Assembly (NCBI RefSeq): GCF_000972865.1
Contig: NZ_CP011144.1
Location: 2,908,893 to 2,972,892, forward strand
DNA: 64,000 nt
Source of the DNA: Pseudoxanthomonas suwonensis
GTDB lineage: Bacteria > Pseudomonadota > Gammaproteobacteria > Xanthomonadales > Xanthomonadaceae
Direction: 5' to 3'
The position numbers and the translations under genes were made by a program. Shown piece by piece: positions 28,137 to 40,057 of the stretch (position 1 is the stretch's first letter; every line of letters starts with the position of its first letter). Under the pieces are notes generated by a model that was not told where the DNA came from, made no database searches, and saw nothing but the letters and a program-made list of their open reading frames with translations.

Positions 28137-29212
28137 CCCTGGCAGGCCGGCGCCAGCCGCAGGCGGCGGGCGATGGTGCCGAGATCGAACGCGGACACCG
28201 CGCGGTCCTCGTGCAGGGCATACAGCGCGCCGTGCGGGAAGCGTGGCGTGGCTTCGGCGTGCAGGGCCAGGCCGTCGGTCAGCGCGGTGCGCGCGCCGGT
28301 GAAACTGCCGGCCGGCGCCAGGGTGGTGCGCTCGAACAGGTGGAAGCGGGTCGGCCGCAGCTGGTCCACCGCGATCCAGTAGCCGGCCTCGGCGCCGCAT
28401 GCCCACAGCACGATGCCCTCGGCGTCGTCCTCGAACGGCGGCAGGTTGCGGCCGAGGAAGCGGCCGTCGAGCGAGTACTCGCGTACGGTCGCGCCGACCC
28501 GGTTGTCCTCTTCGGCGATCATCAGGCGGCCATGGGCCGGATCGCCGGCGATCGACTCGACCATGCGCAGCGCGCCGGCGTCGCCGGTGTCGCCGAACGC
28601 GCCCAGGTAGCCGGCCTGCAGCCGGCCGCCGGCGTCCACCGATACCCGGTAGCGCTTGATCCGCTCGGCCAGGCGTTCGCGCGGCGGCAGCACCGCGGCG
28701 GCGAAGTCGGCCATGAAGCTGTCGGTCACGTAGGCGGTGAGCGCGCCGGGGACGGAGTCGTCGATCCAGATGCCGTAGGGCAACTGCAGTTCGCCGGTGC
28801 CGAAATCGCCCAGCACGGCGAAGCCGGGCAGGCGCAGCACCTGGACCCGGCGGGCGTCGCGCTCGACCACGAACAGCAGGTCGCCGGACACGGCCACCCC
28901 GTTGGGGCGGCGGAACTGGCCCGGGCCGTCGCCCGGCCCGCCGGAGGCGCCGATGCGCACGCCGCTGTCGCCGTCGAACAGCAGCAGGCGCTCGCTGCGC
29001 TTGGCCGAGGCGATCAGCCAGGCACGGCCGTCGCCGGCGCGCCAGGCGGCGAGAGAATCCATCTCCTCGCCCTCGACGGGGCTCGAGATCCAGGCTTCGC
29101 GGATGGCCGGGAGGGAGGCGCCGGCGGCAGCGGCGGGCGCGGGGAGGGACTGGGCGAAGCACGCAGCGGCCAGGAGCGCGGCGGTCCGCAGGAATCGGGG
29201 GAAGGCCTGCAT
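28133..29212 (-). CDS. Secreted phytase-like beta-propeller protein
   Basis: Exported protein of 359 residues with a signal peptide (LRTAALLAAACFAQSLPAPAAAA). The mature sequence shows repeating blades such as WLIASAKRSERLLLFDGDSG, PNGVAVSGDLLFVVERDARRVQVL, LPYGIWIDDSVPGALTAYVTDS and RLMIAEEDNRVGATVREYSLDGRFLG. Acidic pairs such as EED, together with this blade pattern, resemble the calcium-dependent 3-phytase propellers of Xanthomonas and Bacillus. The match is general, so an NHL- or esterase-like propeller is an alternative. Its stop overlaps the ATG of the M23 gene. It is divergent from the methionine operon, across 292 bp that contain the riboswitch. Confidence 0.7.
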   Translation of the reverse strand: MQAFPRFLRTAALLAAACFAQSLPAPAAAAGASLPAIREAWISSPVEGEEMDSLAAWRAGDGRAWLIASAKRSERLLLFDGDSGVRIGASGGPGDGPGQFRRPNGVAVSGDLLFVVERDARRVQVLRLPGFAVLGDFGTGELQLPYGIWIDDSVPGALTAYVTDSFMADFAAAVLPPRERLAERIKRYRVSVDAGGRLQAGYLGAFGDTGDAGALRMVESIAGDPAHGRLMIAEEDNRVGATVREYSLDGRFLGRNLPPFEDDAEGIVLWACGAEAGYWIAVDQLRPTRFHLFERTTLAPAGSFTGARTALTDGLALHAEATPRFPHGALYALHEDRAVSAFDLGTIARRLRLAPACQG

Positions 29213-29280
29213 GGGTGGATTATCGGCAGGTCGGGGGCAAAACGTGAAGGGGCAGTCATCGCTCCATCCGGATGAAACGA

Positions 29281-29286
29281 TTGACA
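29281..29286 (+). promoter_or_regulatory. metX: Possible -35 element of the methionine operon
   Basis: A perfect TTGACA lies about 30 bp before the riboswitch aptamer. No good -10 element follows; CAGTCT at 17 bases is the best option. Spacing fits a transcript that starts at the aptamer. Confidence 0.35.
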
Positions 29287-29314
29287 GGCCGCCGGCACGG
29301 TGGCAGTCTGGCCG

Positions 29315-29431
29315 CGCCATCGAGACCGGCGGAGGGACAGGCCCTTTGATGCCGGGGCAGCCAGCGGACGCGCAAGCGGCCGTGTAGGTGCCAAATCCTG
29401 CGGGGACCTTCGCGTCCGCCGAAAGATGGTT
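29315..29431 (+). promoter_or_regulatory. SAM-I (S-box) riboswitch aptamer
   Basis: The conserved SAM-I core is readable: ATCGAGACCGGCGGAGGGAC, then AGGCCCTTTGATGCCGGGGC, AGCC, then GGTGCCAAATCCTGC and finally GAAAGATGG. Helix P1 forms between CCATC (29317-29321) and GATGG (29425-29429). It lies upstream of metX, metB and hom, all methionine-pathway genes, which fits repression by S-adenosylmethionine. SAM-I upstream of metX is known in Xanthomonadaceae. Confidence 0.92.
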
Positions 29432-29435
29432 CGTA

Positions 29436-29507
29436 CCGTGCTCTCCGCACGGCGAACGCGGGCTCCCGAAAGAGCTCGATGGCGAGTTCCCTCCGGACAT
29501 CGCCATG
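29436..29507 (+). promoter_or_regulatory. metX: Expression platform with a hairpin covering the metX start codon
   Basis: After the aptamer comes a hairpin CCGTGC/GCACGG (29436-29452), then a 7-bp stem ATGGCGA (29479-29485) with TCGCCAT (29500-29506). The latter includes the first two bases of the metX ATG (29505-29507). No poly-U terminator is present, so control of translation initiation is more likely than termination. The loop contains TCCCTCC (29488-29494), complementary to GGAGGGA (29331-29337) in the aptamer. Confidence 0.55.
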
Positions 29508-30539
29508 AGCCTCGTGAACACCGCCCTGCAGCCCGATTCCCCGACCGATTCCGTCGCCGCCGCGATCTGCGACGCCGCGCCGTCCGCCGTGCGCGGCGAA
29601 CTGGCGGTGGCGCTGTCGATGCGCCATGCCGGCGTGCGCCAGGTGCTGCTGCGTTACGAGGTACAGGGCCCGGCCGGTGCGCCGGTGGTGTTCGTCGCCG
29701 GCGGCATTTCCGCGCACCGCCATGTTTCGGCCAGCGGGGCGTTCCCCGAGCAGGGCTGGGCCAACGCGCTGGTCGCCGCCGGTCGCACCCTGGACCCGGC
29801 CCGCCACCGCATCCTCGCCTTCGACTACGTCGGCGCCGACGGCCGCCTCGACGCGCCGATCGACACCACCGACCAGGCCGACGCCATCGCCCTGCTGCTG
29901 GACGCGCTGGAGATCGACCGGCTGCAGGCCTTCGTCGGCTACTCCTACGGCGCCATGGTCGGGCTGCAGTTCGCCGCCCGCCATCCGGCGCGGCTGCGGC
30001 GGCTGGTCGCGGTCAGCGGCGCGCACAAGCCGCATCCCTACGCCTCGGCCTGGCGCGCGCTGCAGCGCCGCGCGGTGGCGCTGGGCCAGCTGCAGTGCGC
30101 CGACGCGCAGGGCCTGGCCCTGGCGCGGCAGTTCGCCATGCTCAGCTACCGCACCCCGGAGGAATTCGGCGAGCGCTTCGACAGCGCGCCGGAGATCGTC
30201 AACGGCCGCGTGCGCTGCGCCGCCGAGGACTACCTGGACGCCGCCGGCGCGCAGTACGTCGCGCGCACCCCGGTCACCGCCTACCTGCGCCTGTCCGAAT
30301 CGATCGACCTGCACCGGCTCGACCCGGCCGCCGTGGCCGTGCCGGTGAGCGTGGTCGCGGTGGAAGGCGACCGCTTGGTGCCGCTGGCCGACTCGGTGAA
30401 CCTGGTCGAGGGCCTGCACGGCCGCGGCCAGCTGCGCGTGCTGCGCTCGCCGTACGGCCACGACGCCTTCCTGAAAGAAACCGACCGCATCGACCTCATT
30501 CTCGCCGCCGTGCTGCGCGGCAACGGAGCCGCCCAGTGA
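29505..30539 (+). CDS. metX: Homoserine O-succinyl/acetyltransferase (MetX family)
   Basis: Activates homoserine for methionine synthesis, 344 residues, alpha/beta hydrolase fold. The nucleophile elbow is GYSYGAMVGLQFA (Ser147). The N-terminal oxyanion region is PVVFVAGGISAHRHV. The catalytic Asp and His are placed in VVAVEGDRLVPLADS and SPYGHDAFLKE. Xanthomonas MetX enzymes have been reported to use succinyl-CoA, so succinylation is likely, but this cannot be decided from the sequence. The ATG at 29505 is chosen because upstream in-frame codons lie within the riboswitch. The TGA overlaps the GTG of metB. Confidence 0.92.
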   Translation: MSLVNTALQPDSPTDSVAAAICDAAPSAVRGELAVALSMRHAGVRQVLLRYEVQGPAGAPVVFVAGGISAHRHVSASGAFPEQGWANALVAAGRTLDPARHRILAFDYVGADGRLDAPIDTTDQADAIALLLDALEIDRLQAFVGYSYGAMVGLQFAARHPARLRRLVAVSGAHKPHPYASAWRALQRRAVALGQLQCADAQGLALARQFAMLSYRTPEEFGERFDSAPEIVNGRVRCAAEDYLDAAGAQYVARTPVTAYLRLSESIDLHRLDPAAVAVPVSVVAVEGDRLVPLADSVNLVEGLHGRGQLRVLRSPYGHDAFLKETDRIDLILAAVLRGNGAAQ

Positions 30540-31795
30540 GCCAGACCACCTCCCCCGCCAACGACACCGCCGGCTGTCGCCCGGCCACCGCCGCGGTGCG
30601 CGCCGGCATCGACCGCGACACCGCCTACGGCGCGGTCACCCCGCCGATCGTGCTGTCGAGCAACTTCAGCTTCGACGGCTTCGGCAACAAGCGCCAGTAC
30701 GACTACACCCGCAGCGGCAACCCGACCCGCGACCTGCTCGGCGAGGCGCTGGCCGAACTGGAAGGCGGCGCCGGCGGCGTGGTCACCGCCACCGGCATGG
30801 GCGCGATCACCCTGGTGCTCAACGCGTTGCTGCAGCCGGGCGACCGCCTGGTGGTGCCGCATGACGCGTACGGCGGCAGCTGGCGCCTGTTCAACGCGCT
30901 GGCGGCCAAGGGCCACTTCGAACTGATCACCGCCGACCTGACCGACCCGCGCTCGCTGGCCGACGCGCTGGGGCAGTCGCCGAAGCTGGTGCTGGTGGAG
31001 ACCCCGTCCAACCCGCTGCTGCGGATCACCGACCTGCGCTTCGTGATCGAGGCCGCGCACCGCGCCGGCGCGCTGGCGGTGGTCGACAACACCTTCCTGT
31101 CGCCGGCGCTGCAGCGGCCGATCGAGTTCGGCGCCGACCTGGTGATCCACTCGACCACCAAGTACGTCAACGGCCACAGCGACGTGGTCGGCGGCGCGGT
31201 GGTAGCGCGCGATCCGGAACTGCACCAGCAGCTGGCGTGGTGGGCCAACGCGCTGGGCCTGACCGGCTCGCCGTTCGACAGCTTCCTGACCCTGCGTGGA
31301 CTGCGCACGCTGGATGCGCGGATGCGCGTGCACCAGGAGAACGCGGCGGCGATCGCGGCGCTGCTGGACGGCCATGCGGCGGTGGAGCAGGTCTATTTCC
31401 CCGGCCTGGAATCGCATCCGGGCCACGCCCTGGCCGCGCGCCAGCAGAGCGGTTTCGGCGCGATGCTCAGCTTCGAGCTGGCCGGCGGCGCCGATGGCGA
31501 TCAGGAGCGCGCGGTGCGCGCCTTCGTCGACTCGCTGCGCTGGTTCACCCTGGCCGAGTCGCTGGGCGGCGTCGAGAGCCTGGTCGCGCACCCGGCGAGC
31601 ATGACCCACGCGGCGATGAGCCCGGAGGCGCGGGCCAAGGCCGGCATTTCCGACGGGCTGCTGCGCCTGTCGATCGGCATCGAGGCCTGCGAGGACCTGG
31701 TGGCCGACGTGGCCGCCGCGCTGCAGGCGGCGCAGCAGGCAGCCGCTGCCGGCTCCGCGCAGACCGGCGTCGTGCAGAAACGGGTGGACGCATGA
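30536..31795 (+). CDS. metB: Cystathionine gamma-synthase-like PLP enzyme
   Basis: Second enzyme of the operon, 419 residues, Cys/Met-metabolism PLP family. The PLP lysine is in VIHSTTKYVNGHSDV (Lys209). Other family motifs are YDYTRSGNPTRDLL, ATGMGAITLVL, VPHDAYGGSWRLF, VVDNTFLSPALQRP and the C-terminal TLAESLGGVESLVAHPASMTH. It makes cystathionine from O-succinylhomoserine, or homocysteine directly if it acts as a sulfhydrylase; the sequence does not settle which. The start is GTG at 30536, overlapping the metX stop; the end overlaps the ATG of hom by four bases. Confidence 0.92.
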   Translation: MSQTTSPANDTAGCRPATAAVRAGIDRDTAYGAVTPPIVLSSNFSFDGFGNKRQYDYTRSGNPTRDLLGEALAELEGGAGGVVTATGMGAITLVLNALLQPGDRLVVPHDAYGGSWRLFNALAAKGHFELITADLTDPRSLADALGQSPKLVLVETPSNPLLRITDLRFVIEAAHRAGALAVVDNTFLSPALQRPIEFGADLVIHSTTKYVNGHSDVVGGAVVARDPELHQQLAWWANALGLTGSPFDSFLTLRGLRTLDARMRVHQENAAAIAALLDGHAAVEQVYFPGLESHPGHALAARQQSGFGAMLSFELAGGADGDQERAVRAFVDSLRWFTLAESLGGVESLVAHPASMTHAAMSPEARAKAGISDGLLRLSIGIEACEDLVADVAAALQAAQQAAAAGSAQTGVVQKRVDA

Positions 31796-32889
31796 GTGCC
31801 GTCGCCCCCCTGGTGCCGAGGCGCGTGCGCGGCACGCCCGAACGCGCGGTCGCGCAGCGGCGCCTGGCGCTGCTCGGCACCGGCACGGTGGGCGCGGCCT
31901 TCGTCGAGCGCTACCAGCGCCTGCAGGCGCGCGGGCTGGACCTGCCGCGGGCGGCCTGGCTGGCCAACTCGCGCAGCGTGCAGGCCTGCGCCGACGGCCT
32001 GGCGCCGGCGCTGCAGCGGGCCAATGCCGCGCCTCGCCGCGAGGTGCTGCTGCAGGGCTGGGCCGAGGCCGAGGCGCTGCACGCCGGCGACATCGTGGTC
32101 GACGCCACCGCCAGCGAGCTGGTCGCCGACTGGCACGCCGAATGGCTGGCGCGCGGGGTGAGCGTGGTCACCGCCAACAAGCTCGGCCATGGCTCGCTGC
32201 TGGCGCGCTCGCAGGCGATCGTCGACGCGCAGTGCGAGACCGGCGCGCGCTACGGCGACAGCGCCACCGTCGGCGCCGGCCTGCCGTTGCTGGGCAGCCT
32301 GCGTGCGCTGGTGGCCGGCGGCGACCGCATCCACGCGGTCGAAGGCGTGCTGTCCGGCTCGCTGGCCTGGCTGTTCGACCGCTACGACGGTTCGCGGCCG
32401 TTCTCCGACTTCGTGCGCGAGGCGGCGGCGGCCGGCTACACCGAGCCGGATCCGCGCATCGATCTTTCCGGCGAAGACGTGCGGCGCAAGCTGCTGATCC
32501 TGGCCCGTGCGGCGGGCCTGCCATTGGAAGCGTCGCAGGTGCGGGTGGAGTCGCTGCTGCCGGTGGAACTGGCCGGCGCCTCCGCCGACGCGGCCGACGC
32601 GCTGCTGGCGCTGTTGGACGGGCCGCTGGCCGCGCGCCTGCGCGAGGCCGAAACCGACGGCGCGCGGCTGCGCTTCGTCGGTCGCTTCGACGCCGAGGGC
32701 GCGTCGGTGGGCCTGCGTGCGCTGCCGGCCGCGCATCCGCTGTGCAGCGGCCGCGGCACCGACAACCGCGTGGCCGTGACCAGCGACCGTTATCCGTTGC
32801 AGCCGCTGGTCATCCAGGGACCGGGCGCGGGCGCTGAGGTCACCGCCGCGGCGCTGCTGGACGACGTGCTGCGGATCGGTGCGGCCTAG
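31792..32889 (+). CDS. hom: Homoserine dehydrogenase
   Basis: Makes homoserine from aspartate semialdehyde, 365 residues. The NAD(P) fold starts RLALLGTGTVGAAFVERY (about residue 24). The catalytic region contains VVTANKLGHGS, YGDSATVGAGLPLLGSLRAL, EGVLSGSLAWLFDRYDG and AAAAGYTEPDPRIDLSGEDVRRKLLILAR, the signature of the family. There is no aspartokinase fusion and no C-terminal ACT domain. As third gene after metX and metB, it supplies the pathway with homoserine under the same SAM riboswitch. A hairpin follows 27 bp after the stop. Confidence 0.95.
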   Translation: MSAVAPLVPRRVRGTPERAVAQRRLALLGTGTVGAAFVERYQRLQARGLDLPRAAWLANSRSVQACADGLAPALQRANAAPRREVLLQGWAEAEALHAGDIVVDATASELVADWHAEWLARGVSVVTANKLGHGSLLARSQAIVDAQCETGARYGDSATVGAGLPLLGSLRALVAGGDRIHAVEGVLSGSLAWLFDRYDGSRPFSDFVREAAAAGYTEPDPRIDLSGEDVRRKLLILARAAGLPLEASQVRVESLLPVELAGASADAADALLALLDGPLAARLREAETDGARLRFVGRFDAEGASVGLRALPAAHPLCSGRGTDNRVAVTSDRYPLQPLVIQGPGAGAEVTAAALLDDVLRIGAA

Positions 32890-32915
32890 AAGGTCTGGGC
32901 AATTCGCCTTTCCGC

Positions 32916-32937
32916 TCGTCATTCCCGGGGATGACGA
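32916..32937. terminator. Hairpin between convergent genes
   Basis: Arms TCGTCAT and ATGACGA enclose an 8-base loop, between the stops of hom and the convergent diguanylate cyclase gene. No T run follows, so termination in either direction is only probable. Confidence 0.45.
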
Positions 32938-32946
32938 ACTAGAAGG

Positions 32947-36081
<3,135 letters not shown>

Positions 36082-36145
36082 GTTGTAAGGCTTTTCCCCG
36101 AACTTCACTAGCGGCCGGGGCACCGGGAACTGTACCCGGGGCGGA

Positions 36146-37528
36146 TCAGCACTCGATGACGTTGACCGCCAGGCCCCCGCGCGAGGTCTCCTTGTACTTG
36201 TCCTGCATGTCGCGGCCGGTGTCGCGCATGGTCTTGATCACCTTGTCCAGGCTGACCTTGTGCTGGCCGTCACCGCGCATGGCCATGCGCACGGCGTTGA
36301 TCGCCTTGACCGCGCCCATCGCGTTGCGCTCGATGCACGGGATCTGCACCAGCCCGCCGATCGGGTCGCAGGTCAGCCCCAGGTTGTGCTCCATGCCGAT
36401 CTCGGCGGCGTTCTCGACCCGGCCCGGATCGCCGCCCAGCGCCGCGGCCAGCCCGGCGGCGGCCATCGAGCAGGCCACCCCGACCTCGCCCTGGCAGCCG
36501 ACCTCGGCGCCGGAGATCGAGGCGTTCTCCTTGTAGAGGATGCCGATCGCCGCGGCGGTGAGCAGGAAGTCGAACACGCCCTGCTCGGTCGCGCCGGGGC
36601 AGAAGCGGTCGTAGTAGTGCAGCACCGCCGGGATGATCCCGGCCGCGCCGTTGGTCGGGGCGGTGACCACCCGGCCGCCGGCGGCGTTTTCCTCGTTGAC
36701 CGCCAGTGCATACAGGTTGACCCAGTCCAGGGTGGTCAGCGGGTCGCGCATGGCCGCCTCGGGCTTGGACGACAGCTCGCGGTACAGCGCCGGCGCGCGG
36801 CGGACCACGTGCAGGCCGCCGGGCAGGGTGCCGTCGGAGCGGATCCCGCGGGCCACGCAGGCCTGCATCGCCTGCCAGATCTCGCGCAGGCCCTCGCGGA
36901 TCTGCGCATCGCCGCGCCAGGCCAGCTCGTTCTCGAACATCAGCCGGGCGATCGGCAGCCCGGTCTCGCGGCAGCGCGCCAGCAACTCGTCGCCGCTGGC
37001 GAACGGATGCGGCAGCACCGTGTCGTCGGCGACGATGCGGTCCTCGGCGGCCTCGTCCTGGTTGACCACGAAGCCGCCGCCGACCGAGTAGTAGTCGCGC
37101 GTGGCGATTTCAGTGCCGGCCGCGTCGTAGGCGGTGAAGCGCATGCCGTTGGTGTGGAACGGCAGTTTCTGGCGCTTGTTCATCACCAGGTCGCGCTTCT
37201 CGTCGAAGGCGATGGCGCGGCCGCCGGGCAGGCGCAGCGACTTCTCCGCGCGGATCCGCGCCAGCGTGGCCGGGATGACGTCCGGGTCGATGGTGTTGGG
37301 CTGGTGGCCCTCCAGCCCCAGCAGCAGCGCCTTGTCGGTGCCGTGGCCGCGGCCGGTCAGGGCCAGCGAGCCGAACACCTCGGCGCGGATCCGGGCGACC
37401 TGGTCCAGGTGGCCGGGCTCGGCCAGCCAGCGCTGGACGAAGCGCGCGGCCGCGCGCATCGGCCCGACCGTATGCGAGGAGCTGGGACCGATGCCGATCT
37501 TGAACAGGTCGAAGGTGCTGACGGCCAT
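36146..37528 (-). CDS. sdaA: L-serine ammonia-lyase (iron-sulfur type)
   Basis: Converts L-serine to pyruvate and ammonia, 460 residues, single-chain form with beta domain first. The N-terminal motif is [24 protein letters not shown]. The catalytic part contains [30 protein letters not shown] and [22 protein letters not shown], whose cysteines bind the 4Fe-4S cluster; the fourth ligand lies in the C-terminal tail, which ends VNVIEC. Length and motif order match the family. It is divergent from a small glutaredoxin-like gene across about 116 bp. Confidence 0.96.
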   Translation of the reverse strand: MAVSTFDLFKIGIGPSSSHTVGPMRAAARFVQRWLAEPGHLDQVARIRAEVFGSLALTGRGHGTDKALLLGLEGHQPNTIDPDVIPATLARIRAEKSLRLPGGRAIAFDEKRDLVMNKRQKLPFHTNGMRFTAYDAAGTEIATRDYYSVGGGFVVNQDEAAEDRIVADDTVLPHPFASGDELLARCRETGLPIARLMFENELAWRGDAQIREGLREIWQAMQACVARGIRSDGTLPGGLHVVRRAPALYRELSSKPEAAMRDPLTTLDWVNLYALAVNEENAAGGRVVTAPTNGAAGIIPAVLHYYDRFCPGATEQGVFDFLLTAAAIGILYKENASISGAEVGCQGEVGVACSMAAAGLAAALGGDPGRVENAAEIGMEHNLGLTCDPIGGLVQIPCIERNAMGAVKAINAVRMAMRGDGQHKVSLDKVIKTMRDTGRDMQDKYKETSRGGLAVNVIEC

Positions 37529-37644
37529 GGCGGGCGGGCTGGGGCGGGAACGGCATTGTATTGGTTGCAGGTGCAACCGGGATGAAGCGGTGCGGGCCGG
37601 CGCCGGCTGGGCTACCTTGGCGCCCCCGCCGCCAGGACCGACCG

Positions 37645-37872
37645 ATGCCGCGTTACCTCCTCTACCAGCGCGACGACTGCCACCTGTGCGACCTGGCGTT
37701 GGAGGTGCTGGCTGCCGCACGCCTGCCGGAGCCGGAAAGCGTGTTCATCGATGGGGACGCGGAACTGGAGGCCCGCTACGGCATCCGGGTGCCGGTGCTG
37801 CGCAACGGCGCCACCGGGGCTGAGCTGGACTGGCCGTTCGACGAGGCAGGGGTGCGGGCCTGGCTGGCCTGA
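37645..37872 (+). CDS. Glutaredoxin-like small thiol protein (DUF836 type)
   Basis: Cytoplasmic thioredoxin-fold protein of 75 residues with the redox motif CHLC ([14 protein letters not shown], residues about 10-18). The cis-proline is in [12 protein letters not shown]. It belongs to the short glutaredoxin family (YfhI/DUF836-like). The ATG at 37645 gives [12 protein letters not shown], the normal N-terminus. A REP doublet starts 28 bp after the stop codon. Confidence 0.88.
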   Translation: MPRYLLYQRDDCHLCDLALEVLAAARLPEPESVFIDGDAELEARYGIRVPVLRNGATGAELDWPFDEAGVRAWLA

Positions 37873-37900
37873 CGGTGCCGCTTCCGCTCTTGTCGCTCTT

Positions 37901-37995
37901 GTAGGAGCCGGGTTCAGCCGGCGACACGCCACGCTGGCACAGGCGACTCCCTCATGGTTCCGACGCACGTGTCGCCGGCTGAACCCGGCTCCTAC
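37901..37995. repeat. REP doublet, type II arms
   Basis: Arms 37901-37925 and 37971-37995 are perfectly complementary over 25 bp, with the GTAG foot at both ends. Each arm holds its own hairpin (GCCGG/CCGGC). It lies between two convergent genes and may also act as a transcription barrier. Confidence 0.88.
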
Positions 37996-38032
37996 AAAAG
38001 GCAAGACGCAGAAGGCGGATGCGGCGCGCCGG

Positions 38033-38599
38033 CTACTGCGCCTTGAACAGCACCTTCGTGCTGATGGCGACCTCGTCCGGGATGGCCGACGTGTCGGCCC
38101 AGTCGCCGCCGCCGACGCCGAAGTCCAGGCGCCGGACCACCGCCTTGCCGTCCAGCACCGGCTGCGCGCCGTCCTGCCAGGTGAAGGTCAGGGTCACCGG
38201 CTTGCGCACGCCGCGCAGTTCCAGGGTGCCGTCGGCGGCGTAGCGGCCGTCGTCCAGCCGGCGGAAGCCGCTGGCGCTGTAGCGGGCCTGGGCGAAGCGA
38301 CCGATGTCGAAGAAGTCGGCGGTCTTGAGCGTCGAATCGCGGTCGGCGTTGCCGGTGTTGGCACTGGTCAGGGCGATGGTCACGTCCAGCTTGCCGGCCT
38401 CGGGCCGGGCCGGATCGAAGCTCAGCCGGGTCTGGAAGTCGCCGAAGCGGCCGGTGAACAGCTCGCCGTCGTAGCGGCTGGCGAAGGCCAGGGTCGAGCC
38501 GGGCGCCTGCACGTAGTCGGCGGCCGCGGCCGGCGCGGTGGCGAGCATGGCGGCCAGCGCCGCGGCCACGGCGGCCGGCGTGGTGAGCTTGATGGTCAT
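38033..38599 (-). CDS. YceI family periplasmic protein
   Basis: Secreted lipocalin-like protein of 188 residues with a signal peptide (AAVAAALAAMLATAPAAAA). The YceI pattern is clear: GSTLAFASRYDGELFTGRFGDFQTRLSFDP, KLDVTIALTSANTGNADRDSTLKTADFFDIGRFAQARY, GTLELRGVRKPVTLTFTW. Family members bind polyprenyl or quinone-like lipids. It starts within the stop codon of the cytochrome b561 gene (ATGA). The order YceI, cytochrome b561, YceI with overlaps suggests one functional unit. Confidence 0.92.
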   Translation of the reverse strand: MTIKLTTPAAVAAALAAMLATAPAAAADYVQAPGSTLAFASRYDGELFTGRFGDFQTRLSFDPARPEAGKLDVTIALTSANTGNADRDSTLKTADFFDIGRFAQARYSASGFRRLDDGRYAADGTLELRGVRKPVTLTFTWQDGAQPVLDGKAVVRRLDFGVGGGDWADTSAIPDEVAISTKVLFKAQ

Positions 38600-39186
38600 G
38601 CGGAATCCTCGGGGGGAGAGCGTGTGGGCGTGGCGATCCAGCCGCGCGGCAGCATCCGCGCCAGGGTCGCGTCGCGCCGGATGAAATGGTGGTACAGCGC
38701 GGCGCCGGCATGGCCGGCGACCAGCGCCAGCAGCACCCAGAACAGGAGTTCGTGCGTGGAGTGCATCGCCCCGGCGAGGGCCTCGTTCGGCGGGCTCAGC
38801 TTGGGCACCTCGGCCAGGCCGAACCAGCGGAAGGGACGCAGGCCGCTGGCCGAGTCGTACAGCCAGCCCGACAGCGGCATGGCCAGGATCAGCCCGTAGA
38901 TCGCGGCGTGGGTCAGCGACGCCAGCCGGGCCTGCCAGCGCGGCGTGCCCGGCACCGGTGGGCACGCGCCGGCGTACAGGCGCCAGGCGATGCGCACCAG
39001 CACCAGCGCCAGCACGGTCAGGCCCAGCGACTTGTGCAGGGTGTAGACCCAGAACCACTTCGGCGAGCGCGGCAGTTCGCCCATCACCAGCCCGACCGTG
39101 CCGATCGCCAGGATCAGCACGGCGATGGTCCAGTGCAGCAGCTGGCTGACGCTGCCCCAGCGCTCGGCGGTGTTCTTCAGGCTCAT
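38596..39186 (-). CDS. Cytochrome b561 family membrane protein
   Basis: Di-haem membrane cytochrome of 196 residues with four helices. Haem-ligand histidines are in QLLHWTIAVLILAIG, VYTLHKSLGLTVLAL, THAAIYGLILAMPLSGWLYD and THELLFWVLLALVAGHAGAALYHHFI. It probably oxidises quinol and passes electrons in the inner membrane, which is the family role. It overlaps by four bases the YceI genes on both sides, and YceI-b561 pairing is common in proteobacteria. Confidence 0.93.
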   Translation of the reverse strand: MSLKNTAERWGSVSQLLHWTIAVLILAIGTVGLVMGELPRSPKWFWVYTLHKSLGLTVLALVLVRIAWRLYAGACPPVPGTPRWQARLASLTHAAIYGLILAMPLSGWLYDSASGLRPFRWFGLAEVPKLSPPNEALAGAMHSTHELLFWVLLALVAGHAGAALYHHFIRRDATLARMLPRGWIATPTRSPPEDSA

Positions 39187-39965
39187 GCGGGCGTGGGTTC
39201 CTGGCGGACGGGCTCGGAGGCGGGAACGGCGTCGTCGATGGCGTCGTCGTCCCGAGAATCGGCGGGATCGGTCGAATCGGTGGGATCGGCGGGATCGGGA
39301 TCGACGGCGGTGGGCGCGCGGGAGTCGTCCTGCGTGCCGTCGCCGCGGCCGGCGCGAGTGGCCTCGACCTCGATCCGCAGCTCGACGCGGTCGCCGATCG
39401 TCGACGGCCAGGCGTCGATGCCGAACGCGGCGCGGCTGAGCGTGGCCGTGGCCGAGAAGCCGGCGGTGCGGCGGAACGGCGGCAGCGGGTGGCGCTTGAG
39501 TGCGTTGAAGGTCACCTCCAGCGGCACCTCATGAGTGACCCCGCGCAGGGTCAGCTGGCCGTGGACGATGAAGCGGTCCGGCGCCAGCGGTTCGACCCGG
39601 GTGGAGACGAAGCGGGCCTCGGGCCAGCGCTGCGCATCGAGCAGGTTGCGGGCGAGCGTGGCGCGGTTCCACTCGGCATCGCCCAGGTCCAGCCGCTGCA
39701 GCGGCACGCTCACGTCCAGGCGTGCGCTGCTCCAGTCGGCGGGATCGAATTCGAGCGTGCCGGTGCTGCCGGAGACCGTGCCCAGCGCCTGCGAGAACCC
39801 GGCGTGGGACACGGCGAACTGGACCCGGGTGTGTACCGGGTCCAGTTCGTAGCGTACGGTCGCAGCTGATGCGCCCGCGCACGCCAAGGTGGCCAGCAGC
39901 GCCAGCACCACGGCGAAGCGGCGAAGCGGGCGCGGTGGAGCCGTTTGCGGGCGCGGACACGTCAT
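39183..39965 (-). CDS. YceI family protein with an acidic Asp/Pro-rich tail
   Basis: Second YceI protein of the operon, 260 residues. Signal peptide [21 protein letters not shown]. YceI domain: [70 protein letters not shown] and [22 protein letters not shown]. Unlike its partner, it carries about 60 extra C-terminal residues of low complexity with short repeats ([18 protein letters not shown]), probably disordered. It is the first gene of the three and is divergent from the hybrid kinase gene. Its small promoter region is within 39966-40057. Confidence 0.9.
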   Translation of the reverse strand: MTCPRPQTAPPRPLRRFAVVLALLATLACAGASAATVRYELDPVHTRVQFAVSHAGFSQALGTVSGSTGTLEFDPADWSSARLDVSVPLQRLDLGDAEWNRATLARNLLDAQRWPEARFVSTRVEPLAPDRFIVHGQLTLRGVTHEVPLEVTFNALKRHPLPPFRRTAGFSATATLSRAAFGIDAWPSTIGDRVELRIEVEATRAGRGDGTQDDSRAPTAVDPDPADPTDSTDPADSRDDDAIDDAVPASEPVRQEPTPA

Positions 39966-40057
39966 GGCCCCGCATTCTAGGCCGCCCGCGGGCGGGCCGC
40001 GGCTTGCGCCTGCAACGATGCGTTGCGACGATTCACGCGGGGGAGCGGGGAAACCGG

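Noticed and set aside
29315..29431. SAM-II or SAH riboswitch as an alternative identity
   Set aside because: The GAGGGAC...GGCCC...GATGCCGGGGCAGCC layout and closing GAAAGATGG fit SAM-I; the other classes are shorter and lack these motifs.
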